The notes under the pieces are model-generated. The model was not told where the DNA came from and made no database searches. It saw only the letters and a list, made by a program, of their open reading frames with translations. A stretch of DNA of 64,000 nt from the NCBI GenBank assembly GCA_015075175.1, contig JABTUV010000001.1, positions 496,001 through 560,000 of the forward strand. The letters run 5' to 3'. A program made the translations under genes and the position numbers. This DNA is from a bacterium (GTDB lineage: Bacteria; Hinthialibacterota; Hinthialibacteria; H5-UNCL2). Positions 1-9,206 of this stretch are shown piece after piece (within the stretch, counting starts at the first letter, position 1; each line of letters starts with the position of its first letter).

Positions 1-254
1 AGCAGTCTCCCCGCGTCCACGTTGGGCCATTGTGCAAGTATCCGCACCACCTCGGGATGGTGCGCCGCCCCGATCCAGGCGACCGGCGCGACCTGCCCCC
101 ACGGCGACACCAGCGGCGCCAGCCGCAGCGTGTTGTAGAGAATCCCGCCGTAAGACGTGGTCCATTCCGCGTGTCCGTAGGGCAAGAGATGATCCACCAT
201 GATGGCGCCGATCACGGCGATGCGCCCCATGGGCTGGTGGGCTGGGGCCGTCAC
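1..254 (-). CDS. PfkB-family carbohydrate kinase, 5' part (runs off the window)
   Basis: The reading frame begins at GTG 254, which overlaps the TGA stop of the upstream nucleotidyltransferase gene (GTGA), and continues to the window edge. An in-frame ATG at 230 is an alternative start. The peptide opens with GRIAVIGAIMVDHLLPY followed by a TSYGGILYN segment, the layout of the first strand and glycine-rich substrate loop of ribokinase/PfkB sugar kinases. Coupling to an RfaE2-like gene suggests activated-sugar metabolism, but the substrate cannot be told because the ATP-binding half lies outside the window. Confidence 0.6.
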   Translation of the reverse strand, partial: MTAPAHQPMGRIAVIGAIMVDHLLPYGHAEWTTSYGGILYNTLRLAPLVSPWGQVAPVAWIGAAHHPEVVRILAQWPNVDAGRL

Positions 255-823
255 GCGGGCAGGTCCTTGATGCGCCTGAGAATATCGGTGGTGGAGGCGG
301 TGGGAAGTTTGTCCACCAGGTGGAGCCTGCCGCCGCAGGCCCGCACCGCCGGCGCCTCGATGCAGTTCTCGCCGTAGGAGGCGTCGTTGACGTGCACGTC
401 GGGCCGCACGCGCAAGACGAAGGCGGCGCACTCCGGCTCGTCGAACAGCACCACGTAATCCACCATCTCCAACGCCAGCAGTATCTCGGCGCGCTCCGAC
501 TCGGGCATGATGGGACGGCCCGGCCCCTTGTAGGCGCGCACGGAAACATCCGAGTTCAACCCCACTACCAAAACGTCGCCCTGCCGGGCCGCCTCGGCCA
601 GAATATGCAGATGGCCGGCGTGCAGCAGATCGAAGCTGCCGTTGACGGAGACGATGCTCCGGCCGGCGCGGCGATGGGGGTCGAGCGCGGGCGATGGATC
701 GTCGCGTGGACCGAAAAGGCGCGGCTCGCGGCGCATGAACGCACCATTCCCAATCGTGGTAATGAATTCCCTGAGCGAACGCAAGAGACGCGGTCTCAAA
801 TGCGTGCCCGCTTTCCGCAACAT
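251..823 (-). CDS. rfaE2: RfaE2/HldE-like cytidylyltransferase-fold nucleotidyltransferase
   Basis: Encodes a 190-aa protein whose core matches the nucleotidyltransferase domain that adenylylates D-glycero-beta-D-manno-heptose 1-phosphate for lipopolysaccharide or S-layer glycan synthesis. The signature NGSFDLLHAGH (residues about 61-71) contains the HxGH nucleotide-binding motif, and the C-terminus has the family's TASTTDILRRI segment. The first 29 residues are not expected in the family. ATG 736 is an alternative start giving a normal-length protein of about 161 aa. It is coupled to the downstream PfkB-like kinase. In many bacteria kinase and nucleotidyltransferase are fused as HldE; here they are separate. 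Heptose specificity is inferred from family. Confidence 0.8.
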   Translation of the reverse strand: MLRKAGTHLRPRLLRSLREFITTIGNGAFMRREPRLFGPRDDPSPALDPHRRAGRSIVSVNGSFDLLHAGHLHILAEAARQGDVLVVGLNSDVSVRAYKGPGRPIMPESERAEILLALEMVDYVVLFDEPECAAFVLRVRPDVHVNDASYGENCIEAPAVRACGGRLHLVDKLPTASTTDILRRIKDLPA

Positions 824-877
824 AGGGGCTGGTCCGCCCTCTGTAAAGCTCCCTCTGGCAAACTTTTGCGCCGCGTA

Positions 878-905
878 TTGACAGCTGCATGGATTGGCCT
901 AGGAT
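878..905 (+). promoter_or_regulatory. sigma70-type promoter for the hbd-ackA pair
   Basis: TTGACA (878-883), 16-bp spacer, TAGGAT (900-905), ending 30 bp before ATG 936. A GGAG ribosome-binding site lies just upstream of the start. It sits between divergent genes (rfaE2 on minus, hbd on plus). Confidence 0.6.
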
Positions 906-935
906 GGGCGGTAATCTGGCCCTGGAGACCTGCCC

Positions 936-1825
936 ATGAGAGAAAACACCCTCGGGATCATCGGAGCGGGCACGATGGGTTGCGGCCTGGCCCGCACCGT
1001 CGCCGCACGCGGCATCACCGCCCTCATCAAGGAAAAAGACGACGCCTGCCTGGCGCGATCCCTGGCCGCCATCGAAGCCGGCCTCGACCTGGAGATCGCC
1101 CGCTGGAGCCTGACGGAAAGCGAGAAACGCGCCATCCTCTCCCGCATTCACGGCGTCCGCACGCTGGAGGAGCTGGCCGACGCGCCCTTCATCATCCTGG
1201 CTCTGCCGGAAGGCCAGATGGAGTTGAGGGTCAGCATCTGGCGCGAGCTGCACACGCTGTGCGACCCCCAGACCATCTTCATCAGCAACGCCAGCACGCT
1301 CTCGATTACCGAGCTGGCCAACGCCAGCGGCCGGCCCGACCGCTTCATCAGCGGCCATTTCATCAACCCGTTCCCAAGCGCCCGCTGGTGGAGCTGGTGC
1401 GCGGCCTGCATACCTCCGACGAGACCTACAACAAGGTCAAGGCCTTCATCGACTCGCTCAAGAAGACCCCCATCGAGGTCTTTGAGTCGCCCGGCTACGT
1501 CACCACGCGCGTCATCCTCCCGCTGCTCAACGAGGCCATGCACGTGGTCTTGGAAGGCGTGGCCTCTGCGGAAGACGTGGATGCGGCCATGAAGCTGGGC
1601 TACGACTTCGACCAGGGTCCGCTGGAGATGGCCGACCGCATGGGCCTGGACGAAGTGCTCGCCTGGATGCAGCATCTCTTCGTCGAATTGGGCGAACTCA
1701 AGTATCGGCCCTGTCCCATCCTGCGCAAGCTGGTGCGCGCCGGCCACCTCGGGACCAAGACCGGCCAGGGCTTTTTCCGCTATGATTCCGAAGGGAGGCG
1801 CGTGCGTGAAAATCCTCGTGCTTAA
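936..1825 (+). CDS. 3-hydroxyacyl-CoA dehydrogenase (NAD), frameshifted
   Basis: About 296 aa when the frame is restored, typical of 3-hydroxybutyryl-CoA dehydrogenases. The N-terminus has the Rossmann motif GAGTMG (residues 10-15); GHFINPFP (His about 141) matches the catalytic-His region. The C-terminal 3HCDH dimer domain (from LVELVRG to GTKTGQGFF) is read one frame later. The break is at 1373-1375, where TTCCCAAG reads correctly as TTC-CCC-AAG if one C is restored. The enzyme oxidises 3-hydroxyacyl-CoA with NAD in fatty-acid or butyrate-type metabolism. Its stop (1825) overlaps the start of ackA by 20 bp, so the two are co-transcribed. No other beta-oxidation gene is nearby. Confidence 0.85.
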
Positions 1826-3053
1826 TTGCGGCAGCTCGTCCGTCAAGTCGCAGCTGATCGAAACCGACCTTGAGAGCATCGAGACCAACAGCGACCGCAC
1901 CCTGGCCTGCGGCTCGGTGGAGAAGATCGGCATGACCTCGTCCGTGGTCAGGTACGAGCCGGTGGGCGGCGAGGTTTTCAAGGACACCCCCGAAATCCTG
2001 GAGCACAAGGTCGCCATCGACCGACTGCTGCATCTCTATGCCGACCCGACGCGCGGCGTCATCCGCTCGCTGGCGGACATCGAGGCCGTGGGCCATCGCA
2101 TCGTGCATGGGGGCGAGAAATTCAGCCAGTCCGCCGCCATCACCCCGGAGATTCTCAAACAAATTGAGGAATGCGTGGAGCTGGCGCCGCTGCACAATCC
2201 TCACAACATCCGGGGTTATCGGGCCGCCGCCGAACTTCTGCCCGGGGTGCCGCACGTGGCGGTGTTCGACACCGCTTTCCACCAGACCATGCCGGACTAT
2301 GCCTTCATGTACGGACTTCCGCGCATTCTCTACAAGCGCCACGCCATCCGCCGCTACGGGTTTCACGGCACCAGCCATCGCTACGTCTCCTACCGCGTGG
2401 CGCAGCTCCTCAACACCTCGCGCGAGAAGCTCAGGATCATCACCTGCCACCTGGGAAACGGCTGCAGCATGGCGGCCATCAAGTTCCGCCGGTCCATCGA
2501 CACCAGCATGGGCTTCACCCCGCTGGAGGGGCTGATGATGGGCACGCGCACCGGGGACCTGGACCCCGCGGTGATCCTGCACATCATGGCCAAGGAGGAC
2601 CTGGGGCTGTCGGAGGCCAACGCGCTGCTCAACAAGCACAGCGGGCTTTACGGCGTCTCGGGCATTTCCAACGACATGCGCGAACTGGAGGAGAGCGCGC
2701 GCGAGGGCGACAGGCACGCCCGCCTGGCCATCGACATGTTCTGCTATCGCATCAAGAAGTACATCGCGCGCTATGCCGCGGTGATGAACAGGCTGGACGT
2801 GCTGGTCTTCACCGGCGGCATCGGCGAAAACTCGCCCAGGTCCGCGAGAAGTGTTGCCCGAAGCTGGACTTTCTGGGCATCCAGCCACCGGACCCGGACA
2901 GAACGCCGCCACCCACCGCGGCAGGAGGACTGCATCAGCTGCGTCAGCGGCCCGTGCATGGTGTGGGTGATTCCCACCAACGAGGAGCTGATCATCGCGC
3001 GCGATACGGTGCGGTTGATCCTGACCGGCGACCCGCGCCCGACCAATCGGTAG
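1806..3053 (+). CDS. ackA: acetate kinase, with a compensated frameshift near the C-terminus
   Basis: Interconverts acetate + ATP and acetyl phosphate. Start chosen at GTG 1806, preceded by GGGAGG at 6-7 bp; this gives the canonical N-terminus VKILVLNCGSSSVK. Other family motifs are GFHGTSHRY, HLGNGCSM, MGTRTGDLD and FTGGIGENSP. After GGIGENSP the frame slips (CCC at 2835-2837, one C short), reads through about 90 bp of wrong frame, and returns before CVSGPCMVWVIPTNEEL. In the shifted frame QVREKCCPKLDFLGI is visible, the expected helix. With bases restored the length is about 415 aa, normal for AckA. No phosphotransacetylase gene is in the window. Confidence 0.92.
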   Translation: MKILVLNCGSSSVKSQLIETDLESIETNSDRTLACGSVEKIGMTSSVVRYEPVGGEVFKDTPEILEHKVAIDRLLHLYADPTRGVIRSLADIEAVGHRIVHGGEKFSQSAAITPEILKQIEECVELAPLHNPHNIRGYRAAAELLPGVPHVAVFDTAFHQTMPDYAFMYGLPRILYKRHAIRRYGFHGTSHRYVSYRVAQLLNTSREKLRIITCHLGNGCSMAAIKFRRSIDTSMGFTPLEGLMMGTRTGDLDPAVILHIMAKEDLGLSEANALLNKHSGLYGVSGISNDMRELEESAREGDRHARLAIDMFCYRIKKYIARYAAVMNRLDVLVFTGGIGENSPRSARSVARSWTFWASSHRTRTERRHPPRQEDCISCVSGPCMVWVIPTNEELIIARDTVRLILTGDPRPTNR

Positions 3054-3198
3054 GTTTTTGCTTAATCGGAACCACGGTCAGGCGCATGGGCGGGTTCGGA
3101 AAGCCCCGGCATCCTGCCGGCTTGCATGTGGACATCCGGTCCACACGCTTCCTCAGGGGCGACAGGCCGGCGCGAGGCGCGTGGCCAGGATGCCGGCG
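3054..3198. repeat. palindromic repeat between convergent ackA and RND genes
   Basis: The 145-bp convergent gap holds imperfect inverted segments built on CATCCTGCCGGC and its complement near 3110 and 3190. The core CCTGCCGGCTTGC is shared with the repeat at 34920-34960. It may also act as a bidirectional terminator, but there is no T-tract. Confidence 0.45.
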
Positions 3199-6100
3199 TT
3201 ACGGAGCGCGGCGGCGCTCGAACCGGCGTTCCACCCAGATGTAGAGAATCGGCACTACGACCAGCGTCAAGACGGTCGCAAACGACAGCCCCCACATGAT
3301 GGCGTTGGCCATGGGCGCCCAGAACTCCGCCTGGCCGCCCCAACCCAGCGACATGGGCAATAGCCCGAACACCGTGGTCACGGTCGTCAGGAGAATCGGC
3401 CTCATGCGAATGCGCGAGGCCTCCATGGCCGCGCGCAACAGCCCCATGCCCGCCTCCCGCTTGCGGTTGGCGAACTCCACCAGCACCAGCGAGTCGTTTA
3501 CGATCACCCCCGCCAGCGCCACCACGCCGATCAATACCGGAAACGAGATGGGACTGCCCGACACGAACATGCCCGCGACCACGCCGATGAAGGCGAAGGG
3601 CAGCGTCATCATGATGATGAACGGCTGCAGGTAGGACTTGAACAGCGAAGCCAGGATGAAGTAGATCAGGAGCAGCGCGAAGATCATCGAGCGCCCGATG
3701 GACTCGTAAACCTCGCGGTTGGTCTCGTAGGCGCCGCCGTATTCCAGCGAGCAGCCGGCCAGTCCGGCCAAGAGCTCGGGCTCGCGCGCCTTGACCATGC
3801 CGTTGACGGCGTCCACCGACAGCTCGGTTCCCACGAGATCCGCGGTGACGTTGACGGCGGGCTTGGCGTCGTAGTGGCGGTAACGTTCCACGCCGCGGGC
3901 GGTCTCGACCCTGACGACTTCGCCCAGCGGCACGGCCTCGCCGGCCGCAGTAATCAACGGGATGCGTTCCACGTCGGAGGGATGGCCGACGAACGAGCGG
4001 CCCAGCTTGACCACCACGTCCAGCGCCTCGTAGCCGTCGTGGAAATCGGAAGCGTCGTAGCCGTCCAGCGCCGCGCGCACGGCATCGGCCACCTCGCCCC
4101 CCGACAGGCCGCACAGCCGGCTCTTCTCTTCGTCCACGACCAGCCGCAGCTCGCGCTTGCCGGCGTCGAAATTGTCCGCGATGTCCACCACACCGGGAAG
4201 GGTGGCAAGAAAGGCCTTGAGTCGGCGCACGGCCACGAGAATGTCGGCGTACTGCCGGCCGCGGACGTGAATCTCGACCGGCTTGCCCGCGGGCGGCCCC
4301 TCCTTCAGGCGTTCAAAGCGCACCTGCCGGATGCCGGGGATGGCCTCGATGCCGGGCCGCACCCGCGCGATTATTTCGGACACGCGCATGGCCTTGCGCC
4401 CCGCGTCGCTCACGAGCACGGTCGCCGTACCGTAGGAGTCGCCGATCATGACCACGTACTCGAGGTTGACGTATCCGGCGATCGTGGCCACCCGTTCCAG
4501 GCTTCCCTCCGGCAGCTTCAGGAGCTCTCCGCGCACTTCCTCCAGCACGCGCTCGGTTTCGGCCAGCTTGCTTCCGGGCGGCATGTAGACAAGCACGTCG
4601 AAGCGCGGGAAGGCGTCCGAGTCGCCGAACATCTGGATGGGAATCCAGCCTCCAAGCACCGCGTAGAGGCTGAGGACGAAGGCCAGCGCGATCCCGCCCA
4701 TCACGCGCCCCGGATGGCGCATGGACCAGGTCAGCGCCGCGCGATGAATGATGCGTAGCCGAGCCAGGAGTCCGCGCTGCAGGCGATTGGGGCGATGGGG
4801 CCGGGCGTGCCGCGCCACGTGGCTGGGCAGAAGCAGGTAGCACTCAAATAGCGAGGCGCACAGGGTCACGATGATGACGGTGGGAATCTCTTTGATGAAC
4901 TGGCCCATGATCCCCAGCGTCAGGTAGAACGGAACGAACGCCGCCATGGTCGTGGTGGCGGAGGTAAAGACCGGCAGCGCCACTTCGCCCGCGCCCGCTT
5001 CCGCCGCCTCCGCCGGCGGCATGCCCATCTCCAGATGCCGGACGATGTTCTCCAAGACGATGATGGCGTCGTCCACCACCATGCCGAGTACCAGGATGAG
5101 CGCGAACAGGGAGACGCTGTTCAGGCTGATGCCGAGCGCGTTCATACCCGCGAAGGCGATGAGAAACGAGACGGGGATGCCCACGAAGGCGAAGACCGCG
5201 TTGCGCGCGCCCATGAAGAGATAGAGCGAGAGATAGACGAGCATCATGCCCAGCAGGGCGTTGTTGCGCAGAAAGTTGATGGCCTCGACGATGTAGCGGG
5301 ACGAATCGAAGGTGACGGCGATCTCGGCCTTGCCGGCCATGCGGCGGTTGAAGTCGGCGGCGACCGCGTCCACGCCGCGCATGATGTGCACTACGTCCGC
5401 GCCCTTCTTGCGCATGAGGTTGAGCATCAACGCGGGATGGCCGTCCAGGCGCACGCGCGTCTTGGGGTCTTCGTAGGTCTCGCGCACTTCGGCCACGTCG
5501 GCGAGGCGCACCAGGCCCCCTTGCGGCGAGCGCGACAGGACGATGCGCCCCAGCTCGCGCGCGTTCCCGGGTTCGCCCAGCGTGCGTACCAGCATCTCCT
5601 CGCGCCCGAAGGACACGTCGCCGCCGGTCACGTTGCGGTTCCGCCCGCGCACCGCCGCGATCAGGTGGCCGAGCGGCAATCGATACGCCTTGAGCCGTTC
5701 CGGGTCCACCTCGATCCAGACCTCCCGCTCGCGGTCGCCGAAGATTTCCGCCTTGCCCACTCCCGGAATTGCCTCCAGCGCCTCCTGCAGCTCCTCCGCC
5801 AACTGCTTGCGCAGCCGCTCCGGAAGATCGGAAAAGAGCGCGATCTGTCCCACCGGCTCCATGTCCGTGTCCATGCCCAGGACGCTGGGCTTTTCGGCCT
5901 CCTCGGGCAGGTCGATGACCTTGTCCACTTCGGCGGACAAGTCCAGCACCAGCTTGTCCAGGTTCTCCTCTTCCAGTACTCGACGAACACGAGGCCGACT
6001 CCCTCCGCCGCGCGTCATGTGTTTGACCGTCCGGTCCTTGATCCCTCTTCCAGCGGCGTCAACACGTAGCGCTCGACCTCGGCGGGCGAGGCGCCGGGAT

Positions 6101-6251
6101 AGACGACGGAGACCATGGCGACCTGGTAGCTGACGTCGGGATTGAGCGACCGCGGCATGGCCACGTAGCTGGCGACGCCCGCAATCGAGACGAAAAGCAG
6201 CACGAGACCCACGAACACGGGCTGGCGGATGCCGATGCGGGAGAGAAACAT
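3199..6251 (-). CDS. RND-family inner-membrane efflux transporter (AcrB/Acr3-like), frameshifted
   Basis: Full RND pump of about 1,015 aa when restored. It starts MFLSRIGIRQPVFVGL with the first transmembrane helix; the porter region includes MDTDMEPVGQI; a later membrane block contains LGMVVDDAIIVLENI, the RND helix-4 motif with proton-relay Asp residues. A second membrane block ends in ILYIWVERRFERR. The frame breaks at 6043-6045 (CCC, plus strand), where restoring one base joins LEEG to IKDRTVKHMTRGGG. A second short disturbance occurs around 5960-6000, before EEENLDKLVLDL. It is 2 bp downstream of the adaptor gene. It uses the proton gradient to export amphiphilic substrates. No outer-membrane TolC gene is present here. 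Confidence 0.88.
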
Positions 6252-6253
6252 GG

Positions 6254-7558
6254 TCAGCGCGGCTCGCCGTGGCCGGCGGGATCAGCGTTGATGACGCGCA
6301 CCGCTTCGCCGTCGGACAGCAGCGTCTGCCCGCGGATCACGAGCGCGTCGCCGGGCCGGACGGGATGCGCCAGGATCACGTGATGCCCGTGCAGGCGCGG
6401 GGAAGGCAGGGGAACGTAAACGGCGCGGCCCTCGCGCACGAGAAAGACGCCTTCGTCGCCGTCGCGGTCGACCAGGCAGTTAACGGGTGCAAGCAACGCC
6501 TCGGGTATCGTCTCCACGATCACGCGCGCCCGAACCACCATGCCGTCGCGCAATCGGCCGTCGGGGTTGGGAAGCATGATCTCGACGGGATAACAGCGGC
6601 TGGACGGCTCCGCCTGGGCGCCGATGGCGGTGATGCGCCCGGTGAAACTAGCGTCAGGGATGGCGTCGGCGGTGATTTCGACCGGCAGCGCCGCATCGAC
6701 GCGGTTGATGTAACGCTCGGGGATGGGCAGGACGGCCTTGATGGGGTCCAGTTGCAGCAGGCGCAGGACGGGCCGACCGACTTCGGCGCGCTCGCCCAGC
6801 TCAATCGAGCGCTCGGCTACCACGCCGTCGAAGGGAGCGCGGAGGATGCACTTGGAGAGGAGGAGTTGAGCGCGGTCCAAGGCCGCGCGGGCGTTTTGCG
6901 CCGCCGCGCGGGCCAGCTCCAGGTCTTCCGAACGGGAGCCTTCACGCGCCAGGGCGAGATTCTCCTCGGCCACGCGCAAGGCCGCCCGACTGCGGGCCGC
7001 CGCCAGCTCCCGCTGCTCGCGCGCGTCCCGGCTGGCGGCGTCGGCGCGGTGCAATTCGCTCATGCGCGACAGGTCCTGGCTGGCCTGCTGCACCTCGGCC
7101 TGCGCCCGCTCCAGTTCCGCCGCAAGCACCGCCAGTTCCCGGGCGCGAAAGGGCTGCTCGGCTTTGCGCAGGCGCATCTCCGCCTCCCGCAGGCTGGCCT
7201 CGGCCGCCACGACCCCCAGCGCGAACTCGCGCCGGTCCAATTCCAGGAGCGGCTCTCCCGCGCGCACGTGGTCGCCGCGCTCCGCGCTCACCCACCTCAC
7301 CACGCCCGGCGCCTCGAAGGCCACGTCCGCCGACCGCCACGCCCGCGCGCTTCCCGAGGTTTCATACGTCCAATCATAGGCCGTCGCGGCGACGCGCACC
7401 ACTTCCACCGGCGTTCCAGGAGGGGCCTCGGCGCCGTCCGCTGCATCCGTGCCGCCGCGGGAACATGCCGATAGGAGGATGGAAACCGCAACCGAGGCGA
7501 TGAGCAGGATTGTGGAGGGACGCATGGGGACTGCCGTCGTCATGTCGGATATCGTCAC
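6254..7558 (-). CDS. RND periplasmic adaptor (membrane fusion) lipoprotein
   Basis: 434-aa HlyD/AcrA-like adaptor. A hydrophobic signal segment ends in the lipobox LLSAC (Cys about 32), so the mature protein is lipid-anchored. Then come the split lipoyl/barrel-sandwich half VRAGEPLLELDRREF, a long helical hairpin rich in Ala/Glu/Arg, the second half LRAPFDGVVAERSIELGERAEVG, and a beta-barrel domain. The longest start is GTG 7558; ATG 7543 and ATG 7525 are in frame and give a more compact signal peptide. It links the RND pump to an outer-membrane channel. Confidence 0.88.
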   Translation of the reverse strand: MTISDMTTAVPMRPSTILLIASVAVSILLSACSRGGTDAADGAEAPPGTPVEVVRVAATAYDWTYETSGSARAWRSADVAFEAPGVVRWVSAERGDHVRAGEPLLELDRREFALGVVAAEASLREAEMRLRKAEQPFRARELAVLAAELERAQAEVQQASQDLSRMSELHRADAASRDAREQRELAAARSRAALRVAEENLALAREGSRSEDLELARAAAQNARAALDRAQLLLSKCILRAPFDGVVAERSIELGERAEVGRPVLRLLQLDPIKAVLPIPERYINRVDAALPVEITADAIPDASFTGRITAIGAQAEPSSRCYPVEIMLPNPDGRLRDGMVVRARVIVETIPEALLAPVNCLVDRDGDEGVFLVREGRAVYVPLPSPRLHGHHVILAHPVRPGDALVIRGQTLLSDGEAVRVINADPAGHGEPR

Positions 7559-7893
7559 GCCCAGCCTACCAGAGGACGGCGCGCCTGGCTAGCCGCCCGT
7601 CGGGTCGGCGGTGGGCCGGAACCACTCAAGGCGGCAATCCGCGCGAAACGGTTCCGGGCGGTCCTCGCCGTCCTTGCGAAGGTGACCTGTCGTTTCGTGT
7701 TTCCCGCTGTCATTTCGACCGAAGGGAGAAATCGCTTCCGCCCGTGCCGCGGGTCGAATCCACGGCGCCGGTTTGGGTTGTGCGGGCCGGGCTTTCGTGC
7801 TAGAAACGGCCAGGATTCGCCCCGGCTGCGACGGCTTGGTCGCAGAACCCCGGCGATGATGAAAGCGACCACCTCTTTTCTGAATGTATACGC
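7559..7893. repeat. 335-bp divergent gap with a STEGRN-type repeat
   Basis: No gene is supported here. The segment near 7700-7745 (core TCATTTCGACCGAAGGGAG) recurs at about 62716-62745 with few changes. In translated databases this element is known as VISTEGRN-like peptides. No convincing promoter was found for either flanking gene. Confidence 0.5.
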
Positions 7894-8895
7894 ATGACGA
7901 CTGACATGGACCATCCCGCTCCCCGCCTGCCCGTGGTGGTGGGCGTGGACATGGGCGCGACCAAGATTCTGGCCGGATTGGTCGACGCCGACAACCAGGT
8001 GGTGTTTCGCAGCAAGGGCAAGACCGGAGGCGAGCGCACCCCCAAGGACGTGCTTGGGCGAATCCTGGCGGTGGTTCAAGCCTGCTTGAACGAGGCGCTG
8101 GCCCGCAGCTTGTCCGTGGCGGGCGTCGGGGTGGGACTGCCGGGACCGCTGGACTCGGACGCGGGCATCGTCTTGGAAGCGCCCAACCTTTCGGGCTGGC
8201 GCAACGTGCCGGTGAAAGCGGAATTGGAGGGCGTGTTGGGGCTGTCGGTCCACATCGAGAACGATGCCAACCTGGGAACGCTGGCGGAGGCGCGGCTGGG
8301 CGCGGCCCGAGGACTGCCCAACGTGGTCGGCGTGTTCGTGGGCTCGGGGATCGGCGGCGGTCTGGTCATCAACGGCGACTTGTATCGCGGCAGCCACAAC
8401 ATCGCGGGCGAGGTTGGACACATGCTGATCCGCAAGGGCGGCAAGAAGAGCGGCGCCGGCATCCCCGGCGCCCTGGAGGCCAACGCCGGCCGCATCGCCA
8501 TCGAGAGCAAGATCAAGAAGCGCATCCGCGCCGGCCAGAAAAGCTATCTCGAAGAAGCCGTCAAGAAGCGCCGCATCACCAGCGGCCTTCTGCGCGAAGC
8601 CATCCTCGTCAACGATCCCGTGGTCACTCCGGTGATGGAGAGCGCCATAAACCACCTGGCGCGTGGGTTGGCCAATCTCATCAACATCCTGGACCCCGAC
8701 GTGATCGTGCTGGGCGGCGGCGTGGTCGAGGCGCTGGGGGATTGGATGCTGCCCCGCCTGGTCAAGAAGGTCGGCCCGCTTACCGTGGGTCGCAACAAGA
8801 AAGACGCGCCCATCGTGCCGGCCCAACTGGGCGACGACGCCATCCTTCTGGGCGCGGCGTTATGGGCGCGCCAGCGGCTGGAGAGGGCCACATGA
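7894..8895 (+). CDS. ROK-family sugar kinase lacking the zinc-binding cysteines
   Basis: 333-aa actin-fold kinase. The phosphate-1 loop is VVVGVDMGATK (14-24), the catalytic-base region IENDAN (Asp about 124), and EVGHM (173-177) matches the ROK substrate-binding Glu/His pair. The adenosine motif VIVLGGGVVEALG follows near the end. Family members normally have a CxCGxxGC zinc loop right after EVGHM; here the corresponding stretch is KSGAGIPGALEANAG with no Cys. Phosphorylation of glucose or a related hexose is likely but unproven. Its stop overlaps the next start by 4 bp (ATGA), so it is translationally coupled to the MutL-like operon, although its role there is unclear. Confidence 0.82.
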   Translation: MTTDMDHPAPRLPVVVGVDMGATKILAGLVDADNQVVFRSKGKTGGERTPKDVLGRILAVVQACLNEALARSLSVAGVGVGLPGPLDSDAGIVLEAPNLSGWRNVPVKAELEGVLGLSVHIENDANLGTLAEARLGAARGLPNVVGVFVGSGIGGGLVINGDLYRGSHNIAGEVGHMLIRKGGKKSGAGIPGALEANAGRIAIESKIKKRIRAGQKSYLEEAVKKRRITSGLLREAILVNDPVVTPVMESAINHLARGLANLINILDPDVIVLGGGVVEALGDWMLPRLVKKVGPLTVGRNKKDAPIVPAQLGDDAILLGAALWARQRLERAT

Positions 8896-9206
8896 GCGCT
8901 CTTTCCGTCGGCTCCCATCCCTCAGCCCCGGTAGAGTCCATCCTCAGCGACGAGGACAAGGCGCACCTCAATCGCGTCGCCCGCTTTCTCAAGGCCAAGA
9001 GCCTCGCCCTGCCCGCCGTCATGTTCCTGGAGTCCGTGCGTCCGCTCAATCTTGTCGCCGCCCAGGCGGTCTACTTCGGATGGCCGTTCGCCTCCCTCTT
9101 CTTTCCGGGAGAGGGCATGGGCGAGCGCCTGGGCGGACTCCTGGAGCGGCGCGAGAGCATCGACTATCTCATCCAGCTTCTGGAAGACCCGGAGGCCGCG
9201 CCATAA
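8892..9206 (+). CDS. conserved small protein of the MutL-like operon (unknown function)
   Basis: 104 aa. ATG overlaps the ROK stop. The N-terminal half is charged (DEDKAHLNRVARFLKAKSL); residues about 38-68 are hydrophobic/amphipathic with LPAVMFLESVRPLNLVAAQ and FGWPFASLFFPGEG, suggesting membrane association or a re-entrant helix. The C-terminus is acidic and helical. I do not recognise a named domain. Its position, wedged between ROK and the MutL-like gene with overlaps at both ends, argues that it belongs to the same functional unit. Confidence 0.72.
   Translation: MSALSVGSHPSAPVESILSDEDKAHLNRVARFLKAKSLALPAVMFLESVRPLNLVAAQAVYFGWPFASLFFPGEGMGERLGGLLERRESIDYLIQLLEDPEAAP

Noticed and set aside
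2835-2930. Programmed ribosomal frameshifting in ackA, groEL or htrA
   Set aside because: No slippery heptamer plus structure was seen, the same run-shortening occurs in many unrelated genes, and several genes need two or three shifts in a short space.
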